A model generated the notes under the pieces. It searched no databases and was not told the origin of the DNA. It saw nothing but the letters and a program-made list of their open reading frames with translations. A DNA stretch of 64,000 bases from an uncultured Eubacteriales bacterium. Its GTDB lineage: Bacteria; Bacillota; Clostridia; Christensenellales; Aristaeellaceae. This document shows positions 8,515 through 15,732 of the stretch, piece by piece. Within the stretch, counting starts at the first letter, position 1. Every line of letters begins with the position of its first letter. The DNA lies in NCBI GenBank assembly GCA_902790175.1, contig CADAQZ010000002.1, positions 102,156 to 166,155 of the forward strand. Direction: 5' to 3'. The position numbers and the translations under genes are program-made.

Positions 8515-8931
8515 TCAGTGTCCTCGCTTTTTCTCCTTCTTCTTTTGCTGTTTCAGCTCGAATCGGCGTTGTTCTTCGGCTTCGCGCTCCGCCTTGCCTA
8601 TCTTCTTGCGCTCGATCTTCATGGCCTCGCGCTGCATCTGCAAGGCCATCTGTGATTTTGTGCTGACCCCAGTATTCTGTATCTGTTTCGATGCTTCCCG
8701 CTGCCTGCGCTTGGGATTGTCCGCCTTTTTTCGCTCCTCGGCTTCTACGGCATCACTGAAGCGCAGGCTGTAGTATTCTCTCTGCAAATACTCGTGAACT
8801 TCGTAGTCCTTCGGCTCCGCCCCGAACGTCACCTTGCAGACCGACAGCCTGCCGTTTTCCACCCGTTCAAAGACGCCGATCCAGAAGGGCTCCTGAAAGA
8901 ATACAGTCAGTGATATGGCATTGGAGTCCAT
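8515..8931 (-). CDS. yjdF: YjdF-like protein (DUF2992)
   Basis: This 138-residue cytoplasmic protein carries the whole conserved YjdF core in its first 65 residues: 'LTVFFQEPFWIGVFERVE' then 'LSVCKVTFGAEPKDYEVHEY'. The remainder is highly charged Lys/Glu/Arg-rich helix ending in a lysine run. In other Bacillota yjdF genes are often under an RNA switch that responds to azaaromatic compounds, which links the family to toxin or drug stress; its biochemical role is unknown. Here the start codon lies one base after the stop of the flavodoxin gene, so expression is coupled and I found no room for a dedicated riboswitch. Confidence 0.85.
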   Translation of the reverse strand: MDSNAISLTVFFQEPFWIGVFERVENGRLSVCKVTFGAEPKDYEVHEYLQREYYSLRFSDAVEAEERKKADNPKRRQREASKQIQNTGVSTKSQMALQMQREAMKIERKKIGKAEREAEEQRRFELKQQKKKEKKRGH

Positions 8932-8932
8932 C

Positions 8933-9619
8933 TCATTCTGCGCTTCCGTTCACATGCCGGATGTACTCCCCCGCGGGGATCATGGGCTTTTCCAGCCCGG
9001 CGATCGTTTCTTCGGACAGGGACAGCGCGGCGGCATATTCCTCCCCGGCCTTCTCAAAGCGCCCCAGCAGCGGTTCGGCCACGACCGCGGCTGCCGGCAC
9101 GTTCATCAGAGGCGTCTCGGGCACGCAAACCATGTCGGGATCGCCGAAACAGGTCTTGCACATCTGCTTGAGCCCGTCGAAGTTGCCTTCCCAGTGGGGA
9201 AAGCCGCAGCCGCAGATGACCAGCGTATGGATGCGGGAGAAATCGACCAGCGCTTCATGGCGCACCGTGCCGTCCGCTTCCCGCACCATGTTCATCTTCA
9301 CCAGCGGGATCGTGCGATCCAGCACGGCCTTCAAGTGCGAGGGCATGCCGTAGCAGTACAGCGGGAAGCTCCAGATGATCACGTCCGCGTTCCGGTACAG
9401 ATCCAGGATCGCGTTCTGATCGTCGTCGATCACGCAGCGGCCGTTCCCGCGCGCCCAGCAGCCGAAGCAGCCCCGGCAGGGGGCGATCTGCCGATCGATG
9501 ACGTTGACGATGTCGACCGCATGGCGGCCGTCGGCGTTCAGCCCCTTCAGAAACGCCTCTGTCAGGCGGAAGGTGTCGCTCTTTTTCTTGGGGCTGCCGT
9601 TGAGTACGAGTATCTTCAT
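8933..9619 (-). CDS. NAD(P)H-dependent flavodoxin-fold oxidoreductase
   Basis: This 228-residue protein has the flavodoxin-fold FMN reductase start 'KILVLNGSPKKKSDT' and the downstream FMN loop 'SFPLYCYGMPSHLKAVLDR'. A cysteine cluster 'CRGCFGCW' near residue 48, with C62, resembles iron-sulfur flavoproteins. The family reduces quinones, dyes or other electrophiles. A GGAAAGGA site precedes the ATG. The start overlaps the stop of a short acetyltransferase remnant (ATGA), suggesting an older operon. It is followed immediately by yjdF. Confidence 0.88.
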   Translation of the reverse strand: MKILVLNGSPKKKSDTFRLTEAFLKGLNADGRHAVDIVNVIDRQIAPCRGCFGCWARGNGRCVIDDDQNAILDLYRNADVIIWSFPLYCYGMPSHLKAVLDRTIPLVKMNMVREADGTVRHEALVDFSRIHTLVICGCGFPHWEGNFDGLKQMCKTCFGDPDMVCVPETPLMNVPAAAVVAEPLLGRFEKAGEEYAAALSLSEETIAGLEKPMIPAGEYIRHVNGSAE

Positions 9620-9714
9620 TTTGCATGTATCCTTTCCTTTGTCTGTTTCCAGTCTTCGTCGACGATCGCGTAGACGAACGTGTCCTTCCAGATCGGCGCG
9701 CCGTTCCGCCGTGT
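9616..9714 (-). pseudogene. C-terminal remnant of a GNAT-type acetyltransferase
   Basis: Thirty-two codons in the frame preceding the flavodoxin gene read 'NGAPIWKDTFVYAIVDEDW' and end in a TGA that overlaps the next ATG as ATGA. 'Dx(F/Y)VYAI...DEDW' is the usual end of RimJ/RimL-type GNAT acetyltransferases. A TGA at 9715-9717 closes the frame upstream, and only about 26 bases separate this from the preceding gene, so the rest of the enzyme is gone. The call rests on a short similarity. Confidence 0.4.
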
Positions 9715-9742
9715 TCAGCGTTTGCAGAGAACCCGGCATCGG

Positions 9743-10237
9743 TCACTCAGTCTCATCACCGCTCCGAATCAAATGCCCTTCCTGAATCGCGGCGAACGTC
9801 GCGATCGCGCAGACGGCAGTCGCGGTATACCTCGGTTCGACAAGCGGCCATGTCAGCGGGAAAAGAAACAGCAAAGCGCCCGTAACCTTGTTCATGAGCG
9901 TGTGTACCGCCACGAACCTTTTTTGCGTGACAAATCCGGAGACGACGTTTACACTCTTGATCAGGGCGATCGCGCCGGTCCAGATGTACAGCCATACGGG
10001 TACATCCATGACCGGAAGCAGCTTGATCAGGCAGACGGCCACAAACGCGAAGTCCGCGGCCGTATCCAGCCTCGCGCCGAACCCGGTGGCGGAGTTTGTC
10101 CGCCTCGCCACCGCACCGTCAAGCACATCGGAGATCCCCGCGGTCAGGTACAATGCGTAAAACGGCGCGGAGAACGCCGGGAAGAACAGCAGCGCAAGGC
10201 TGACCAGAATTCTGAGCCCTGTAATGATGTTCGCCAT
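9743..10237 (-). CDS. CDP-alcohol phosphatidyltransferase family protein
   Basis: This 164-residue membrane protein contains the complete family motif D-x2-D-G-x2-A-R-x8-G-x3-D-x3-D, read as 'SDVLDGAVARR' followed by 'GFGARLDTAAD'. About five to six hydrophobic segments surround it. Such enzymes make phospholipid headgroups (for example phosphatidylglycerophosphate or phosphatidylinositol phosphate) by displacing CMP from CDP-diacylglycerol. The acceptor cannot be deduced. It lies 30 bases after the tetR gene and is probably co-transcribed with it. Confidence 0.88.
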   Translation of the reverse strand: MANIITGLRILVSLALLFFPAFSAPFYALYLTAGISDVLDGAVARRTNSATGFGARLDTAADFAFVAVCLIKLLPVMDVPVWLYIWTGAIALIKSVNVVSGFVTQKRFVAVHTLMNKVTGALLFLFPLTWPLVEPRYTATAVCAIATFAAIQEGHLIRSGDETE

Positions 10238-10267
10238 GCTTCACACATCCGATCACAGCCAGCGGCT

Positions 10268-10870
10268 TTACCCTTTCTCCGTCGCCCCGTATGCCCTGAT
10301 GAAGTGCCGGCTGAACGCTTCGATCTGTTTGAGGGCCTCGTCCGTCTTCTCCGGCTCGCGGTCGCACAGGTGGATCAGCGCGCTGATTGGCGCGGTGTAG
10401 GCGAAGGCCAACATCGCGGGGTCGTCGCGGCGCAACAGCCCCTTCTCCATCATCCCGGCGAAGATCGGTGTGAACATCTGCGCAAGGCCCGTCAGGAAAT
10501 GCTTGGTCGCTAGGTCCCGCGCGCGTTCGTCGCGGAACTGCTCGATCGTCAGCACCTTGCGCGTCATCACGATCCGCTCGTCGCGCACCGTGACGTTCAC
10601 CATACGCATCGTCATCTCCACCAGCCCCTCCGGCGAATCCGGCACGGGCGGCAGGCGCTCGGGCGAGCCGAAGCGCGCTGCGTAGTAGGCGATCATCTCG
10701 TCCAGGAGCGTATTCCAGATGTCCTCCTTGCTCTGGAAATGGCGGTACATCGACGACTTGCCCAGCCCCAGCGAGGCCGTCAGCTCGCGGATGTTCGTGC
10801 CCGCGTAGCCGTTGCGGGCAAACATCTCCAGCGCCGCGGCGAGTATCCGCTCCTTCGTGTCTTTCGCCAT
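10268..10870 (-). CDS. TetR/AcrR family transcriptional regulator
   Basis: The ATG at 10868-10870 follows GGAGGTG by seven bases and gives 200 residues; an upstream in-frame ATG lies within the operator and lacks a ribosome site. Residues 5-52 form the TetR helix-turn-helix: 'ERILAAALEMFARNGYAGTN', 'IRELTASLGLGKSSMYRHF'. The C-terminal half is the ligand-binding helical domain. The promoter contains two copies of a 16-base palindrome placed where the repressor would block RNA polymerase, so negative autoregulation is very likely. The regulated set probably includes the following phosphatidyltransferase and flavodoxin genes. Confidence 0.92.
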   Translation of the reverse strand: MAKDTKERILAAALEMFARNGYAGTNIRELTASLGLGKSSMYRHFQSKEDIWNTLLDEMIAYYAARFGSPERLPPVPDSPEGLVEMTMRMVNVTVRDERIVMTRKVLTIEQFRDERARDLATKHFLTGLAQMFTPIFAGMMEKGLLRRDDPAMLAFAYTAPISALIHLCDREPEKTDEALKQIEAFSRHFIRAYGATEKG

Positions 10871-10887
10871 GCCGTTCACCTCCGAAA

Positions 10888-10903
10888 GCGACCGATCGGT
10901 CGC
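10888..10903. promoter_or_regulatory. TetR operator O1
   Basis: GCGACCGATCGGTCGC is a perfect 16-base palindrome between the -10 box and the tetR start codon, overlapping the expected transcription start. Confidence 0.75.
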
Positions 10904-10907
10904 AATC

Positions 10908-10936
10908 ATTATAGCGAACGATCGGTCGCATGTCAA
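10908..10936 (-). promoter_or_regulatory. Consensus sigma-70 promoter of the tetR operon
   Basis: On the minus strand TTGACA (10931-10936) and TATAAT (10908-10913) are both perfect consensus hexamers and are separated by exactly 17 bases. The second operator fills the spacer. Confidence 0.85.
10914..10929. promoter_or_regulatory. TetR operator O2
   Basis: GCGAACGATCGGTCGC differs from O1 by one base and occupies the -35/-10 spacer; the two centres are 26 bases apart. Confidence 0.75.
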
Positions 10937-11116
10937 GAGTAGACAAAAAAGTTTTCACTTGCAGCAAAATGGCGGACAGCGGTTGATTTTTGTTGTGAAA
11001 AGTAGTAATCTTAACATAGGGATTTTTTGTTGAGCAGAAATCACAAGGCAGGGATCAACCTGCAAACCACATAAACAGACACAACGGAAGCATCGAAAAG
11101 GATCGGGGGCATCATC

Positions 11117-12529
11117 GTGGATTGGAAGAGCTTTGCGGAACGGTTTGACCCTATGACCTGCATACTGTCCGTCGAGAAGAAGCCGGACGGCAAGTGTGGA
11201 ACGATCCGCTACGTCACGGGCAACGAGAAGTACCTGGCCTCGCTGGCGCTCGCCGCCGGGGGCGTGGACCTGGGCAGCGAGAAAAAGACGGAGTTCGTCC
11301 CCAACAGCGAGTACACGCGCTACATCCCCAAAGATTTGAACTTTGAGGACGCCTGCTTCCAGTGCGCCATCATGATGCAGCCGATGTACAACTTCGTGCG
11401 CGCCAGCCGCTATCCGTTCGACATCAAGTCGTACTTCATGCCGCTGGAGAGCGACGACGAAAACATCGGCTACTGCTCCTACACGCAGGTCTTGACGCCC
11501 AAGTCCGACGACAACCTGCTGACGCTGAGCATCTCGCAGGAGACGGCCAACGAGGTGATCGCCACGTGCATCAAGCTGCGCGAGGACAAGCCCTTCAACG
11601 AGGTCATGCAGGGCGTGGTGGAGGACGTGCGCGTCATTTGCGGGGCCGAGTATTGCAGCATACTGCTCGTGGACGAGAGCAAGCGCCAGTGCTCGGAGCT
11701 TGGGCAGGCGAAGGCGCCGGGCTCCGGCCTGGAGTGGACGGAAAAGAGCCCCGAGGGCAGCGATTTCTACGACCTCGTCGAGAGCTGGCAGGACACCATG
11801 GCTGGCAGCTTCTGCCTCGTCATCAGCAACGAGCACGACATGGATTTCATCCGGCAGAAGAACCCGCGCTGGTATCAGTCGCTGATCGCCGCGAACGTGC
11901 AGCGCCTGGTGCTGTATCCGCTGATCCACCGCGAGCAGTTCCTCGGCTACATCATGGCCGTGAACTTCGACACGGAGAACACCCAGCACATCAAGAGCAC
12001 GCTGGAGCTGACCACCTACTTCATCGCGTCGGAGATCGCCAACAACCGCTTCATCAACCAGCTGAAGGAGCTGTACAAGATCGACATGCTCACCGGCGTC
12101 ATGAACACGCGCGTCGCCGCGCTCAGCGAGGCGGCGGAGGGCGAGCCCTGCCGAAAGGGCGTGGTGTTCGCGGACATGAACAGCCTGAAGTACGTCAACG
12201 ACCACCAGGGCCACATGGCGGGCGACATGCTGTTGAAGAACGCCGCCATGATCCTCAAGAGCACGTTCGCGGGCGACGAGGTATATCGCGCCGGCGGCGA
12301 CGAGTTCCTGGTGCTGCTGAACGACACCGACGAGGCGGATATGTGCCGAAAGATCGAGGAGATCAAAAAGAAGGCGGAGCTGTTTGAAAACGTCAGCTTC
12401 GCCACAGGATACTGCACGCTGGGCTGCGACCGCGACATCCGCAAGGCGCTGGCCGAGGCCGACGCGCGCATGTACGAGGACAAGGCGAACTGCTACCGCA
12501 TGAACCCGTCGCTGAAGCAGAGGACCTGA
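11117..12529 (+). CDS. Diguanylate cyclase with GAF-like sensor domain
   Basis: This 470-residue cytoplasmic protein begins at GTG after CGGGGGC. Residues about 150-320 resemble a GAF domain ('FNEVMQGVVEDVRVICGAEYC', 'LVLYPLIHREQFLGYI'). The C-terminal 150 residues are a GGDEF domain with 'KIDMLTGVMNTR', 'FADMNSLKYVND' and the active-site 'RAGGDEFLVLL' near residue 395, so it should make c-di-GMP. The RxxD inhibitory site expected just upstream of GGDEF is absent. It has no membrane segment. I see no convincing promoter between it and the divergent tetR. Confidence 0.9.
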   Translation: MDWKSFAERFDPMTCILSVEKKPDGKCGTIRYVTGNEKYLASLALAAGGVDLGSEKKTEFVPNSEYTRYIPKDLNFEDACFQCAIMMQPMYNFVRASRYPFDIKSYFMPLESDDENIGYCSYTQVLTPKSDDNLLTLSISQETANEVIATCIKLREDKPFNEVMQGVVEDVRVICGAEYCSILLVDESKRQCSELGQAKAPGSGLEWTEKSPEGSDFYDLVESWQDTMAGSFCLVISNEHDMDFIRQKNPRWYQSLIAANVQRLVLYPLIHREQFLGYIMAVNFDTENTQHIKSTLELTTYFIASEIANNRFINQLKELYKIDMLTGVMNTRVAALSEAAEGEPCRKGVVFADMNSLKYVNDHQGHMAGDMLLKNAAMILKSTFAGDEVYRAGGDEFLVLLNDTDEADMCRKIEEIKKKAELFENVSFATGYCTLGCDRDIRKALAEADARMYEDKANCYRMNPSLKQRT

Positions 12530-12530
12530 T

Positions 12531-13853
12531 CTATTCCTTGAACAAACCCCTGTATAAAACCAGCGCCAGCGCCGCGCTGAGGGCGTCGGCGATCAACTGC
12601 GCGGCCAGGAAGCCGCGATAGCCCGCGATTTTCGTAGCGATCAGAAACACCGCCACGAACAGCACGCCCTGGCGGCTGAGCGACATCGCCAGCGCCCGCA
12701 GTGCCTTGCCGCTGGCCTGGAAAAGGCACGTGTACAGAAGCACCACGGCGCAGAACACCATGCCCGGGATCTGCCAGCGCAGCATCACCGCGCCGTCTGA
12801 AACGATGGCGGCGTTGTCGATGAAGGCGCGCATCAGGGGCCTTGCCAGCAGGAACACCGCCAGCGATTCCGCCAGCGCCAGCGCGCACAGAAAGCGCGTG
12901 CAGAAGCGCAGCAGGCTTTTCAGCTTGTCGCGCTCTCGCGCCCCGTACAGATACCCAAACAGCGGCACGCCGCCGAACGAGAAGCCCACCAGGATCAGCT
13001 GCACCACCATCGCCACGCGAAGCACGATGCCCAGCGCGGCGATCTTTTCATCCCCGTAGGGACGCAGAAACTGGTTCATGAACACGAGGCACACGCTGGA
13101 GGCGAAGTTCGTCAGCGCAGCAGTGAAGCCCACGCTGAAGATCTGCTTTACTTCCCCGCGGCTCACCCGCGCCCTGCGCACGTCCACCGACAGCGCGGCG
13201 CTCTTTTTGGTTACGAAGATCAGGCAGAGCGCGTCCGTCAGCGTATAGCCCAGCACCGTGGCCAGCGCCGCACCCCGCGCGCCCCAGCCGAGCACGCTGA
13301 TGAAGATCGGGTCGAGGACGATGTTCAGAAGCGAGCCCCACACCGTGCCCGCCATCGACAGCGTGGACATGCCCTCGCTGCGCATCAGGTTGGAGTGAAT
13401 GAACGAGAGGATCACCAGTGGCGCGCCGCCCACGATCACCATGTAATAGTCCTGCGCGTGCCTGAACGTCTCCGCGCTCGCGCCCAGCAGGCCGAGCATC
13501 GGCCCGCGGAGCAGCAAGAGCGCCGCGCCGATCGCCGCGCCCGTCGCGATGGACAGGTAAAAGCAGAAGGCGCTGACGCGGCGCACGCTTTCGCGGTCGC
13601 CGCCGCCCAGCAGCCGGGAGATCAGCGAGCTGCCGCCCTGGCCGTAGATGTTGCCGACGGCCATCAGCGCCGTGAACAGCGGCGAGCACAGCGAAACGCC
13701 CGCCACCAGCATGGCGTCGTTGGTCTTGGCGATGAAGTAGGTGTCCGCGAGGCTGTACACCAGCGTGATCACCATGCTGAACACCACCGGCAGCGCCAGC
13801 TTGAAATATGTTGGCACCAGCCGGTCGGTGTCAAAAATGCTCTTTTGGGACAT
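12531..13853 (-). CDS. MATE family efflux transporter
   Basis: This 440-residue protein has twelve helices and MATE landmarks 'FKLALPVVFSMVITLVYSLA' near the start, 'GQGGSSLISRLLGGGD' and 'GARGAALATVLGYTLTD'. It belongs to the NorM/DinF-like branch with an antiporter role. Its stop codon lies one base from the stop of the convergent cyclase gene. It is distinct in sequence from the MATE protein at 3.4-4.8 kb. Confidence 0.93.
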   Translation of the reverse strand: MSQKSIFDTDRLVPTYFKLALPVVFSMVITLVYSLADTYFIAKTNDAMLVAGVSLCSPLFTALMAVGNIYGQGGSSLISRLLGGGDRESVRRVSAFCFYLSIATGAAIGAALLLLRGPMLGLLGASAETFRHAQDYYMVIVGGAPLVILSFIHSNLMRSEGMSTLSMAGTVWGSLLNIVLDPIFISVLGWGARGAALATVLGYTLTDALCLIFVTKKSAALSVDVRRARVSRGEVKQIFSVGFTAALTNFASSVCLVFMNQFLRPYGDEKIAALGIVLRVAMVVQLILVGFSFGGVPLFGYLYGARERDKLKSLLRFCTRFLCALALAESLAVFLLARPLMRAFIDNAAIVSDGAVMLRWQIPGMVFCAVVLLYTCLFQASGKALRALAMSLSRQGVLFVAVFLIATKIAGYRGFLAAQLIADALSAALALVLYRGLFKE

Positions 13854-13886
13854 GCTCCGCTTCCTTTCGCGGTTTTTCTCAGCCGT

Positions 13887-15719
13887 TCAGCGCCCGCCGT
13901 CCGGGAAGGCGTAGGGGTTAAAGCCGTTCACAGCCATCACGAACCAGGCCGTCGGCGCGATGTGCGGCGCGGCGCCGTACTCCCAGGGCGAGCCGTCGAA
14001 CAGGCCGAAGCCCGTGGAGAGGTTTTCCACCGTGGCCGCCGGGAACAGGCCAGTGTCCAACTGGATGCCGACAAGGGCGTCGAGCGCGGCCGTGGCCTTT
14101 TCGTCCTCGCCGCGCAGGCGGTACATCAACGCGGTGTAGGCCGTGCCCTCGGCCCACCAGCCGCCGTTGGCGTTCGACATGCAGAACGGATAGCCGCCCT
14201 CCGGCGTGCGCATGGCTGCGACCGCGTCCAGCGAGTCCTCGTAGGGCGCAAAGTCGTCGCCCAGCGCCATGCAGGCCCACACCTGCGCGTCCAGCACGAG
14301 GTTGTCCGCGCTGGGCGTCACGCCGTCGTCCAGCGTGCCGGTGTAAAACACCCGGCCCTTCTCATCGTACATGGCTCGTATGAAGGCCAGCGCGCTGTCG
14401 GCGGCGTCGGCGTAGCGCTTCTGGCCCGTGCGCGCGTACAGCTGCTTAAACGCGGCGTAGGCGTCGATGTTGTGCTCGATGGACTTGTAGGTGAACACGT
14501 ACGTGGTCTCCTCCCCGCCCTCGGGCCAGCCGTCGTAGCCGCCCGTGAAGCCGGGCGTGTCGTCCGAGCAGTTCTCGATCACCCAGTCCATCAGCGAGGC
14601 CGCAACCGTGAGGTACGCCCGGTCGCCCGTCGCCGCCTCGCCCTGCAAGAGCGCCAGCGCCACGTACGATGTGTTGCCGACGTTCGAGCCGGTCTGGTAG
14701 CGGTCCTCGAACCAATTTCCGCTCTCGGCGTCGTACCAGCCCGGCAGCCGCGCCGCGCCGTCCCAGCCGGGAAAGGCGGTGATATCCCCGGCGGCATAGG
14801 CGTTGCGCACGCGCCCGGGATGGTAGCGGTCGTGCTCCACGGCGTAGACGAAGGCGTCCAGCAGCCACACCGCCTCGTCCTTTCGCCCGGCGGAGAGGAG
14901 TGCCATCGCCGCCAGCGCGTTGTCATAGGAGAAGGCCGCGTTTTGGATGTAGATGTTGTCGGTATCGTAGGAGCGCAGCATGGGGTGCGCGTCCCGGCCG
15001 GAGAAGTCGCCTTCGAAGCGGATGTCGTCGAGGTAGAAAACGCTGTCCGCCGCGCCGGACATGTCCCCGGAGAGCACGTAGCCAAAGCCGCAGGCGATGG
15101 AGCGCATGTCCGCGCCGGTCAGGTCGATGGTGTACTGCTGCCACTCGCTTCCCAGCTTGACGTAGCCCAGCGAGCGCTTCCCCGCGCTGTCGGGGTGTTC
15201 GACGATGGGCGCGCCCCACTCGCCGTCGTAACCGAAGCCGCAGGTGAAGAACTCCACCGTCTCATTCCCCGTTTCGCCTCGCGCCCAGAACGTGAATTTT
15301 TGCGCCCCCGTCAAGTCCAGGCCCTGGCCGTCCATGCTTCCGTCGTTGAGACGCGGCGCGGTCTCACCCTCCGCCAGCCAGCCGTTCAGAAACAGCCAGC
15401 CGCCCCAGTCGCCCAGAGCCGTGGTCTGCTGGCAGCGGATACAGGTCTCGCCCTCATAGGGAAAGTCGCGCCAGTTCTCGTCCATGTCCTTGACCAGACT
15501 GTCGTCCGCGCCGGCCATCTTCGCCTTCTGCGTGAAGTGGTTTTCGGTGTCGCCGAAGTCCCGGTAGACGTACACGCGCCGCTGCATCGCGTCGAGCGCG
15601 CCCGTGAGCGCCCCGAGCGCCGCGTCCGAGGCGGAGGCGAAGCGGTCGTAGCCCTCCGCGCGCGCCGCGGGCAGCAGCAGCAAAGCCAGCGCGACGAGCG
15701 CCGCCAATCTCTTTTTCAT
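13887..15719 (-). CDS. Secreted glycosidase-like protein with alpha/alpha-toroid domain
   Basis: This 610-residue protein has a clear signal peptide (residues 1-21). The next about 230 residues look like a beta-sandwich, with 'WARGETGNETVEFFTCGF', 'SEWQQYTIDLTG' and 'VFYLDDIRFEGDF', as in carbohydrate-binding modules. From about residue 250 the pattern of helix pairs ('SYDNALAAMALLSAGRKDEA', 'TSYVALALLQGEAATGDRA', 'EHNIDAYAAFKQLYARTGQ', 'LDAQVWACMALG', 'EGTAYTALMYRL') is that of a six-hairpin toroid, common in glycoside hydrolases and lyases. I cannot assign a GH family or catalytic residues. It probably acts on a polysaccharide outside the cell. Confidence 0.75.
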   Translation of the reverse strand: MKKRLAALVALALLLLPAARAEGYDRFASASDAALGALTGALDAMQRRVYVYRDFGDTENHFTQKAKMAGADDSLVKDMDENWRDFPYEGETCIRCQQTTALGDWGGWLFLNGWLAEGETAPRLNDGSMDGQGLDLTGAQKFTFWARGETGNETVEFFTCGFGYDGEWGAPIVEHPDSAGKRSLGYVKLGSEWQQYTIDLTGADMRSIACGFGYVLSGDMSGAADSVFYLDDIRFEGDFSGRDAHPMLRSYDTDNIYIQNAAFSYDNALAAMALLSAGRKDEAVWLLDAFVYAVEHDRYHPGRVRNAYAAGDITAFPGWDGAARLPGWYDAESGNWFEDRYQTGSNVGNTSYVALALLQGEAATGDRAYLTVAASLMDWVIENCSDDTPGFTGGYDGWPEGGEETTYVFTYKSIEHNIDAYAAFKQLYARTGQKRYADAADSALAFIRAMYDEKGRVFYTGTLDDGVTPSADNLVLDAQVWACMALGDDFAPYEDSLDAVAAMRTPEGGYPFCMSNANGGWWAEGTAYTALMYRLRGEDEKATAALDALVGIQLDTGLFPAATVENLSTGFGLFDGSPWEYGAAPHIAPTAWFVMAVNGFNPYAFPDGGR

Positions 15720-15732
15720 AGCTTTCTCCTCC

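Noticed and set aside
8459..10267. yjdF-type riboswitch upstream of the yjdF operon
   Set aside because: I could not find a leader of sufficient length; the genes are tightly packed.
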